This document shows, one piece after another, positions 57,783 to 64,000 of a DNA stretch of 64,000 nt. The translations under genes and the position numbers were made by a program. Positions within the stretch are counted from its first letter, which is position 1. Every line of letters begins with the position of its first letter. Source of the stretch: Desulfoferula mesophila (GTDB taxonomy: Bacteria; Desulfobacterota; Desulfarculia; Desulfarculales; Desulfarculaceae); the NCBI RefSeq assembly GCF_037076455.1, contig NZ_AP028679.1, forward strand, positions 573,501 to 637,500. The letters are read 5' to 3'. The notes beneath the pieces were generated by a model. That model made no database searches and was not told where the DNA came from. It was given only the letters and a program-made list of their open reading frames with translations.

Positions 57783-58358
57783 TTAGAAGTCGTCGTATCC
57801 CCGGTGGATGCGCTTGACCATTACCACCAGGTCGTAGCGGTTGCCCCGCGAATCCTTGGCGTATTCCGGCAACACCGCCTGCTCGAAAAAATCCAGGCGC
57901 CGGGCCGCCCGGATGGCGTTGTCTTCGATGCCCTTGATGAACTCGGCGGTAAGCACCCTTAGCCCCAGGTTCACCGCCAACTGGATCAGATCCAGCAGCA
58001 GGTAGGTGCCCAGGCGCTGGTTGCGGTAAAAGGGCTGCACCACCACCCGCACCCGCCCGATGTGCCCCCGCGCCCCCTTGGGCCGGCGCTCCAGGGTTGC
58101 CAGGGCCACGATCTGCTCCTTGGCGTTGGTGGCCACCACGGGCAGGATCTTGTTGGGATCGTAGTTGATGAAGTTGTAACGCACCGTCTCCGGGTCGTTC
58201 GCGTCGAAGTCCAGGTACCAGCGGTCCTCGGCGCTCAGACGCCCCAAAAAGGCGAATACCTCCTTGTCGTCCTCCTCGGGCCGCACCGGGCGCAGCCAGA
58301 CCTCCTCGCCGCTCTTGAGGATCAGGGGTCGCGGGTAGCCGTGCTTGCTGAAGGGCAT
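57783..58358 (-). CDS. GNAT-family acetyltransferase
   Basis: The 191-residue product is a GNAT domain: EVWLRPVRPEEDDKEVFAF, ALATLERRPKGARGHIGRVRVVV, the CoA loop FYRNQRLGTYLLLDLIQLA, and VLTAEFIKGIEDNAIRAARRLDF. It is similar in layout to the acetyltransferase part of Pat enzymes, without the NDP-forming CoA ligase part. GGAGG lies six bases before the ATG. First of three acetyltransferase genes after the GAPDH-like gene. Confidence 0.85.
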   Translation of the reverse strand: MPFSKHGYPRPLILKSGEEVWLRPVRPEEDDKEVFAFLGRLSAEDRWYLDFDANDPETVRYNFINYDPNKILPVVATNAKEQIVALATLERRPKGARGHIGRVRVVVQPFYRNQRLGTYLLLDLIQLAVNLGLRVLTAEFIKGIEDNAIRAARRLDFFEQAVLPEYAKDSRGNRYDLVVMVKRIHRGYDDF

Positions 58359-58381
58359 CAAGGGCCTCCAGTGCCGGCGGA

Positions 58382-59422
58382 TTAAAGCCGGCTCAGGATT
58401 AACTCCAAGGTGTCGGCCACGCGGCAGCAATAGGCGTACTCGTTGTCGTGCCAAAGGTGGATGCGCAAAAGCTCGCCGCTGAGGGCCAGCCAATTAAGGT
58501 CGATTAGGGATGAATGAGGGTCGCCCTGGAAATCGGCGGCCATCCGGGGGCGCCCCATTATGCCCCGCTCCAGGGCGGCCACCCCGGCCAGGGGGCCGTT
58601 CATTACCGCCCGCTCCAGCAGCGATTCCACCTCGCCCAGCTCCGAGGGGGGCTTCTCCAACACCAGGTCGGCCAGCAGGGCGTTGACCACCGTGGTGGGC
58701 ACCCTGAGGCTCATGGCCGTGAGGCGGCCGGCCAGATCGGGCAGGGCCTGGCCCACGGTGCGGGCCACCTGACTGGTGACCGCCCGCACCCCCAGGGCGC
58801 TGCGCCCGGCGGCGAACTCGCGGGCCGGGGCGTCCAGCATGCGGTCGCCGGAAAGGGCCGGGTGCACCGATACGATGGAGCCCCGGCGCACCTTGTAGGC
58901 GCCGTGCAACACGCTGAGCACCGGGGCCAGGGCGTTGGCGGTGCAGGTGGAGCAGGAGATCAGGCGGTGGGCCGAGGAATCGTAGGCGTCCAGGTTCAGG
59001 CCCCGGATGAGGGTAACGTCGGCGGTGGCCGCAGAGCGGGTGAACAATACCTTGTCCACCCCCTGGCCCAACAATCCCCGCGCCTCGGCGGCGGCCTGGG
59101 GGTCGCCGCTGGCCTCCACCACCACGGTGGCCCCCTGTCCGGCCCAGTCCACCTGTTGGGGGTGGGGGTTGTAGTGCACCGGGACGCTTTGGCCGTCCAG
59201 CACCAGAGAAACGCCGTCCGTGGCCACCGGCACCGGGAAGGGGCCGTAGGTGGAGTCGGCGGCCAAAAGGTAAGCCAGGTTTTCGGTGAGCACGCGGTTG
59301 TCGCGTCCGCCGGGGTTCAGTTCGGCGATGGCCCGCACCGAGCCCAACAGGCCCCGGGAGGCCAGGACGCGCAAAAGGCAGCGCCCCACCCTTCCCAGAC
59401 CTATGATCCCGATGCCGGCCAT
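58382..59422 (-). CDS. Divergent glyceraldehyde-3-phosphate dehydrogenase-like protein
   Basis: The 346-residue product has the GAPDH start GIGIIGLGRVGRCLLRVL, the catalytic region ISCSTCTANALAPVL (Cys in CTAN where most have CTTN), SVHPALSGDRMLD with the His, and a C-terminal LWHDNEYAYCCRVAD. The sequence after the catalytic loop differs from glycolytic GAPDH, so phosphorylating activity and substrate are uncertain. AAGGA lies before the ATG. It begins 15 bp after sucD. Confidence 0.8.
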   Translation of the reverse strand: MAGIGIIGLGRVGRCLLRVLASRGLLGSVRAIAELNPGGRDNRVLTENLAYLLAADSTYGPFPVPVATDGVSLVLDGQSVPVHYNPHPQQVDWAGQGATVVVEASGDPQAAAEARGLLGQGVDKVLFTRSAATADVTLIRGLNLDAYDSSAHRLISCSTCTANALAPVLSVLHGAYKVRRGSIVSVHPALSGDRMLDAPAREFAAGRSALGVRAVTSQVARTVGQALPDLAGRLTAMSLRVPTTVVNALLADLVLEKPPSELGEVESLLERAVMNGPLAGVAALERGIMGRPRMAADFQGDPHSSLIDLNWLALSGELLRIHLWHDNEYAYCCRVADTLELILSRL

Positions 59423-59437
59423 GCCGAACTTCCTTGG

Positions 59438-60307
59438 CTACTTGAGGGTCTGGGCCACGGTGGCCCCGAACTCGCCCAGGGCCCGCACCACGGTGATGCC
59501 CGCGGCTTCCATGGCGGCCAGCTTGTCCTGGGCCCGTCCCTTGGAGCCGCTGATGATGGCCCCGGCGTGGCCCATGCGCTTGCCCGGAGGGGCGGTGAGC
59601 CCGGCCACGAAGCCGAACACCGGCTTGGGATAACCGGCGGCCACCACGGCGGCCGCCTTTTCCTCGGCGTCGCCGCCGATCTCGCCGATGAGGCAGACCG
59701 CCTCGGTGCCGGGATCGTCGCGGAACAGCTCCAACAGCTGCACGAAGTTAAGGCCGATGATGGGGTCGCCGCCGATGCCGATGCAGGTGCTCTGGCCCAG
59801 ACCGGCGGAGGTGATCTGGTGCACCACCTCGTAGGTCAGGGTGCCGGAGCGGCTGACCAGGCCCACGGTGCCGGGCTTGTGGATGTAGCCGGGCTGGATG
59901 CCGATCTTGCACTCGCCGGGGGTGATGATGCCCGGGCAGTTGGGGCCCACCATCTTCACGCCGCGCGCGTTCAAATAGGCCTTGGCCCGGATCATGTCCA
60001 TCACCGGGATGTGCTCGCTGATGACCACCACCAGGTCCACGCCCGCGTCGGCCGCTTCGCAGGCCGAGTCGGCCGCGAAGGCGGCGGGCACGAACACCAG
60101 GCTGGCGTTGGCCCCGGTTTCCTTTACCGCCTCGGCCACGGTGTTGAATACCGGCACGCCCAAAGCACTTTGGCCGCCCTTGCCCGGAGTGACCCCGGCC
60201 ACCACCTTGGTGCCGTAGGCGATCATCTGCTCGGCGTGGAACATGCCCTCCTTGCCGGTGAGGCCCTGCACCACCACGCGGGTGTCTTTGTTTACCAGGA
60301 TGCTCAT
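59438..60307 (-). CDS. sucD: Succinate-CoA ligase, alpha subunit
   Basis: The 289-residue product has the CoA-binding start [20 protein letters not shown], the segment [50 protein letters not shown], and the phosphorylated His in [12 protein letters not shown]. With SucC it interconverts succinyl-CoA and succinate with ATP or GTP. The ATG overlaps the sucC stop (ATGA). The GAPDH-like gene follows. Confidence 0.96.
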   Translation of the reverse strand: MSILVNKDTRVVVQGLTGKEGMFHAEQMIAYGTKVVAGVTPGKGGQSALGVPVFNTVAEAVKETGANASLVFVPAAFAADSACEAADAGVDLVVVISEHIPVMDMIRAKAYLNARGVKMVGPNCPGIITPGECKIGIQPGYIHKPGTVGLVSRSGTLTYEVVHQITSAGLGQSTCIGIGGDPIIGLNFVQLLELFRDDPGTEAVCLIGEIGGDAEEKAAAVVAAGYPKPVFGFVAGLTAPPGKRMGHAGAIISGSKGRAQDKLAAMEAAGITVVRALGEFGATVAQTLK

Positions 60308-61473
60308 TTTTGACCTCCCAACACCGAGGCGACCTTGGCGGCGGCTTCGCTCATGGAACCGGCCACCTCGAAGGCCAGGCCACTTTCCTCGAGGATCTTG
60401 CGGCCCTCGGCCACGTTGGTGCCCTCCAGGCGCACCACCAGGGGCACCTTGAGGTCGATCTTCTTGGCCGCGCTGACCACGCCGGCGGCCAGCACGTCGC
60501 ACCTGAGGATGCCGCCGAAGATGTTGATGAGGATGGCTTCCACGTGGGGATCGTTCAGGATGATCTCAAAGCCCTTGCCGATCATCTCCTCGTTGGCTCC
60601 GCCGCCCACGTCCAGGAAGTTGGCCGGCTTGGCGCCCGCCATGTTGACCACGTCCATGGTGGCCATGGCCAGGCCCGCGCCGTTGACCATGGTGCCCACG
60701 TTGCCGTCCAGGCGGATGTAGTTGAGGCCCAACTCGGTGGCCTCCAGCTCCAGGGGATCGGTCTCGGTGGGGTCCTTGAGCTCGGCGATGTCGGGATGGC
60801 GCCTCAGGCCGCTGTCGTCAAAGTTGATCTTGCCGTCCAGGGCGATGAGGTCGCCCGCGCCGGTGATGGCCAGGGGGTTGATCTCCACCAGGGTGGCGTC
60901 CTTGGCCATGGCCATCTTGACCAGGCCCTGGATGAGCTTGGTGCCCTGGCGCACCTGGGCGGGGTTGAGGCCGCAGCCGAAAAGGAGCTGGCGGCACTGG
61001 AAGTCCCAGATGGGCTGGCCCGGCTCCATGCGGGTGGAAAAAATCAACTCGGGGGTTTCCTCGGCCACCTTTTCGATGTCCATGCCGCCCGAGGGGCTGG
61101 CCATCACCGCCAGGCGCTCGGCCCCGCGGTCCAGGACCACCGCCGCGTACAGCTCGCTGGCGATGTCGGTGCCTTCCTCGACCCACACCATGAGTACTTT
61201 TTTGCCCTCGGGGCCGGTCTGATGGGTGACAAGCTGCATGCCCAGGATGGCGGCAGCCGCGTGCTTTACTTCTTCCAGGGTGCGGCATACCTTGACGCCG
61301 CCGCCCTTGCCCCGCCCCCCAGCGTGGATTTGAGCCTTTACCACAAAGACATCGCCGGACAGTTCCCGGGCGACATCCACTGCTTCTTCAGCAGTTTGGG
61401 CCAGGCCGCCCTTGGGAACCGGGACCCCGAACTGGGCCATCAGTTCCTTGGCCTGGTACTCGTGAACATTCAT
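60304..61473 (-). CDS. sucC: Succinate-CoA ligase, beta subunit
   Basis: The 389-residue product has the ATP-grasp layout: [63 protein letters not shown], and the C-terminal [20 protein letters not shown] and [16 protein letters not shown]. It binds nucleotide and passes phosphate to SucD. First gene of the acylation run. AAAGGG lies before the ATG in the loop of a short hairpin. Confidence 0.96.
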   Translation of the reverse strand: MNVHEYQAKELMAQFGVPVPKGGLAQTAEEAVDVARELSGDVFVVKAQIHAGGRGKGGGVKVCRTLEEVKHAAAAILGMQLVTHQTGPEGKKVLMVWVEEGTDIASELYAAVVLDRGAERLAVMASPSGGMDIEKVAEETPELIFSTRMEPGQPIWDFQCRQLLFGCGLNPAQVRQGTKLIQGLVKMAMAKDATLVEINPLAITGAGDLIALDGKINFDDSGLRRHPDIAELKDPTETDPLELEATELGLNYIRLDGNVGTMVNGAGLAMATMDVVNMAGAKPANFLDVGGGANEEMIGKGFEIILNDPHVEAILINIFGGILRCDVLAAGVVSAAKKIDLKVPLVVRLEGTNVAEGRKILEESGLAFEVAGSMSEAAAKVASVLGGQK

Positions 61474-61498
61474 AATTAAACACCCTTTGTTTAGTTAA
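61473..61498 (-). promoter_or_regulatory. Hairpin around the sucC ribosome site
   Basis: AT-rich arms (GTTTAATTAT / ATTAACTAAAC, one wobble) form a stem of about nine pairs that places AAAGGGT in the loop just before the AUG. It could expose the ribosome site or respond to temperature or a factor. Confidence 0.35.
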
Positions 61499-61574
61499 TA
61501 ATTTCTTGGTCGTGCGGACCTAAGAATCCTATCCCAGGCCGCCAGGGGACGCAACCCTCCCCAGGCGCCCTCGG

Positions 61575-61603
61575 TTGACAGGAACAGGGCCAGCCGGTAT
61601 ATT
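61575..61603 (+). promoter_or_regulatory. Consensus promoter of the initiator tRNA
   Basis: TTGACA, a 17-base spacer, then TATATT. Transcription would begin about 10 bases before the tRNA. Confidence 0.85.
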
Positions 61604-61618
61604 CACTTCCACATTTGT

Positions 61619-61695
<77 letters not shown>

Positions 61696-61701
61696 ATAAA
61701 A

Positions 61702-62265
61702 TCAAAAGGTTAGGGGTCGCCGCCAGGTGGCCCCTTTCTCTTTGGTGTCCATATAGGTGCCCACAGCCCCTGCTTGGCCAGTCTCATCGTGCCACTTAAC
61801 CTGACTCAGCTCGTCCTCGGTCACAAGGTTATAGCGCTTGAACACACTCGGTGAAGTCAGCGATGCTGGCAGCCTCACAGGCCGATTTGAAAGACCGCTT
61901 GCAGTCATCGAATGGCCTGCCATTTAACAGGAATACCCGGTCCGTGTGGATGGCGCGCGGCAAAGAACTAAACATTCCCGTCAGACGCGGATGAAGTGGA
62001 ACTGAACGGGTTGATTGGGTCTTGGTGCGCTCCCGCCGCAGTCTGATGAAACCATCACTAAGGTCTAGTTAGCTCCAGCGAGGATGGTTTTAAGGCAAAT
62101 GACCTCCTTGTTCACGGTCGCTGGGCGGATATTCTCATCCGGGTGGCGGGGTGAGGGCTATGGGAGACGCTGGCGCTGATACGACTCGACTTTGCCGGGT
62201 GTCAGTTCGGAGATTCTGCTGCTCCCTCCCAGCAGTCGCACTAGGTGTCGAATAAACTCGGTGTC
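61702..62265 (-). pseudogene. Decayed tyrosine integrase beside tRNA-fMet
   Basis: Pieces of a phage-type integrase lie in order on the minus strand. First FIRHLVRLLGGSSRISELTP up to ESYQRQRL, then a TAG, and in the same frame PATVNKEVICLKTILAGAN (core-binding domain), then a second stop. After a frame change comes RRERTKTQSTRSVPLHPRLT to RSFKSACEAASIADFTE (start of the catalytic domain), and, after loss of the R-H-R-H part, SVFKRYNLVTEDEL (the C-terminal end). So the active site is deleted and two stops plus shifts are present. It abuts the tRNA, its probable attachment site. Confidence 0.8.
61712..61744 (+). terminator. Intrinsic terminator after tRNA-fMet
   Basis: AGGGGTCGCC and GGTGGCCCCT pair over ten bases (two G-T) with a four-base loop, followed by TTTCTCTTT. 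It overlaps the last codons of the integrase relic. Confidence 0.75.
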
Positions 62266-62479
62266 GCGGCTGACCCGCCCCCCTGCGCCGTCGGGGGGCC
62301 GGGGCCGTTTATATCCAGACGCCGGCCACGGATACGTCGGCCGGGCTTGAATAAAAGAGCCTTTGAAAGCACCTGGGCGGCTCCCAGCGCGCCATAAAAG
62401 GGTTGGGGGCAAGCTTAGCCTCAGCTCCTGATCGTCAGGCCGCCCAATTAGGTCGTCCTGGCCGTCCGCCGGGGAGGCG
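62266..62479. other. Remainder of the island scar, no gene seen
   Basis: Between the visible integrase N-terminal fragment and the sugar enzyme. The minus frame stays open here, but I found no integrase-like or other recognisable sequence; it may be further decayed integrase. Confidence 0.35.
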
Positions 62480-64000
62480 TCACTCCCGCTCCACCAGGCC
62501 CTCCTCGGCTTCCCGGTACTTTTTGCCGCAGGCGCGACATTGCATTTTAGGGTCAAGCCGCTCCCCGCAGGCGCAAATCCAGCCAATTTGCTTTGCCGGG
62601 TTGCCCACCACCAGGGCGTGGTCCTTCACGTCCTTGGTGACCACGGCCCCGGCTCCCACCATGGCGTAGCGGCCCACGTCATGCCCGCACACTATGGTGC
62701 AGTTGGCCCCCAGGGAAGCCCCGGTCTTGATCAAGGTGGGCAGGAGTTCGTCCATGCGGCGAATGCCCGCCCGGGGATTGATCACGTTGGTGAAAACCAT
62801 GGAGGGGCCGCAAAAGACCTCGTCCTCCAGGGTGACGCCCTTGTACACGCTGACGTTGTTCTGAATCTTGCAACCCCGGCCGATGCTCACCTCGGGGCCG
62901 ATGACCACGTTTTGCCCCACATTGCAGTCTTCACCCACCTGCGAGCCCTTGAGCACATGGGAAAAGTGCCAGATCTTGCTGCCCGACCCCACCCGGGCGC
63001 CCTCGTCGAGCACCGCGGTGGGATGCAGGAAGTAATCGGTTTGCTGCTCCGCATTGGCGGCCGGGGGCAGGGGCGCGCCATTGCCGTTGGTGCGCTTGCG
63101 ATCCAGGGAGGCCTGGCTGGCGTTGAGCACCTCCAGCACGGTCAAGCCTTCCTGGCCGTCCGTCAGCGGTTGCTCGCCTGTGGTGATGCAGCTCAAGAAA
63201 TGCTCGCACTCGCAGCGCAGAGGCTCGGTTTGCTGCAGAGGCACCATCTCGGCATCGGCTTTTTCCGCCAGGGGCAGGTGATTCTGCCAGTTGATCTTGT
63301 GGGGGTACAGGGACAGCTTTTCATCCCAGGGCAGGGTGTCGTTGAATACCGCCATTTTGGCGTCACCCACCACGATCAGCTTCTGCTCCTTAAAAGGGTG
63401 CAGCCACGAGACGAAGATGTGGGCCATGAGGCCGGAAGGAAATTCCAAATGGGTGGTGGTCACGTCGGCGATTTCCTGGTGCAGATAGTAGCCGCCCGTG
63501 GCCGTGACCTTGCAGGGCGGCTCGCCGGCCAGGGTCAGGATCATGGAGATGTCGTGGGGAGCGAAGGACCAGAGGATATTCTCCTCCCGCCTGAACTTGC
63601 CCAGGTTGAGGCGGTTGGAGTAGATGTAGTGTATGCGGCCCAATTCGCCGGCTTGGATGATCTCCTTCAGTTTGATGAACGCCGGGTGGTACTGCAAAAG
63701 GTGCCCCACCATCAGGACTAGCCCGCGCTGTTGGGCCAGTTCGATCAGCTCGCGTCCTTCATCCGCGTCCAGCACCAGGGGCTTTTCCACGTAAACGTGT
63801 TTGCCCGCTTCCAGGGCGGCCTTGGCCAGGCCGTAGTGGGTCCCCGCCGGCGTGGCGATTACCACCCCAGAAACCTGCCCGTGCTCAAAGGCGTCCCGGG
63901 GGTTGTTGGATACTTCAATGCCGGGATAGGTTTCCTGAATGGCGCCCAGCAGTTCCGAGTCGCTGTCGCAGACCAGGGCCAGAGCCCCGAGTTCATGGTA
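62480..64000 (-). CDS. Bifunctional sugar oxidoreductase/N-acetyltransferase (WlbA-WlbB-like fusion), partial
   Basis: The gene runs off the right edge. The visible first part is a Gfo/Idh/MocA oxidoreductase (GVVIATPAGTHYGLAKAALE, HVYVEKPLVLD). The second part, from about HPTAVLDEGARVGSGSKIWHF, is a left-handed beta-helix acetyltransferase like WlbB/WbpD (GASLGANCTIVCGHDVGRYA, VGAGAVVTKDVKDHALVVGNPAK), ending in a Cys-rich tail CACGERL..CRACGKKY that may bind zinc. Such enzymes act on UDP-GlcNAcA to make diacetylated uronic sugars for surface glycans; the aminotransferase is not in view. Confidence 0.88.
   Translation of the reverse strand, partial: YHELGALALVCDSDSELLGAIQETYPGIEVSNNPRDAFEHGQVSGVVIATPAGTHYGLAKAALEAGKHVYVEKPLVLDADEGRELIELAQQRGLVLMVGHLLQYHPAFIKLKEIIQAGELGRIHYIYSNRLNLGKFRREENILWSFAPHDISMILTLAGEPPCKVTATGGYYLHQEIADVTTTHLEFPSGLMAHIFVSWLHPFKEQKLIVVGDAKMAVFNDTLPWDEKLSLYPHKINWQNHLPLAEKADAEMVPLQQTEPLRCECEHFLSCITTGEQPLTDGQEGLTVLEVLNASQASLDRKRTNGNGAPLPPAANAEQQTDYFLHPTAVLDEGARVGSGSKIWHFSHVLKGSQVGEDCNVGQNVVIGPEVSIGRGCKIQNNVSVYKGVTLEDEVFCGPSMVFTNVINPRAGIRRMDELLPTLIKTGASLGANCTIVCGHDVGRYAMVGAGAVVTKDVKDHALVVGNPAKQIGWICACGERLDPKMQCRACGKKYREAEEGLVERE

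Noticed and set aside
62481-62496. CTCCCGCTCCACCA as a second copy of the tRNA 3' end (attachment site)
   Set aside because: It differs from the tRNA end by an inserted base and a lost C, and lies in the last codons of the sugar enzyme gene; chance similarity is more likely.

Overview
The window is GC-rich bacterial chromosome with long coding runs on both strands. The gene mix (TRAP transporter, sigma-54 activators, a succinyl-CoA synthetase with an AcuA-type acetyltransferase, lexA, dnaK) and the codon style fit a Desulfobacterota-type (former Deltaproteobacteria) organism. That placement is an inference from gene content only; there is no rRNA or marker phylogeny here.

Region 1 (1-6.9 kb): minus-strand envelope genes (arylsulfatase N-terminus, Ala/Gln-rich exported protein, DUF2092 protein, outer-membrane barrel, small monooxygenase-like protein) sit downstream of a GAF-PAS-AAA+-Fis sigma-54 activator. 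A -24/-12-type promoter and an upstream 11-bp-arm dyad lie between them. A 51-residue exported peptide and an OmpA-type protein follow.

Region 2 (7-19.8 kb): the accessory part. It holds an epimerase, two PF14907-type nucleotidyltransferases (one without its acidic motif), a sulfotransferase, an HprK-like kinase, a PqqD-like protein whose C-terminal tail looks like a lasso-peptide leader, glycosyltransferases, an ABC exporter and a polytopic membrane protein. It looks like a peptide or glycan modification and export locus without a recognised precursor gene.

Region 3 (19.8-32.6 kb): housekeeping and salvage: GNAT, an exported protein, a strong 19-bp hairpin, tandem SAH/MTA-type deaminases, then an opposing run of DsbD-like, adenine deaminase, phosphoesterase, Pcm, TIGR00725 and MscS genes, and MltD with its own promoter and terminator.

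Region 4 (32.7-50.6 kb): TRAP transporter with a nearby universal stress protein, MBL and PHP hydrolases, dodecin, lon-hsp20 divergent from dnaK (the two heat-shock units share a promoter-like element), YitT, a GT39-like enzyme, an exported hydratase homologue, and an FMN riboswitch upstream of ribB.

Region 5 (50.6-61.5 kb): lexA with a candidate operator, and upstream of it a co-directional run sucC-sucD-GAPDH-like-GNAT-AcuA-like-GNAT/HDAC fusion-GT4-sirtuin-membrane protein, with gaps of at most about 50 bp. This physically couples acyl-CoA metabolism to writers and erasers of protein (or small-molecule) acetylation.

Region 6 (61.5-64 kb): an initiator tRNA with consensus promoter and terminator, a decayed tyrosine integrase against its 3' end, and a sugar dehydrogenase/acetyltransferase fusion running off the window. 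No CRISPR array, rRNA or intact insertion sequence was seen.
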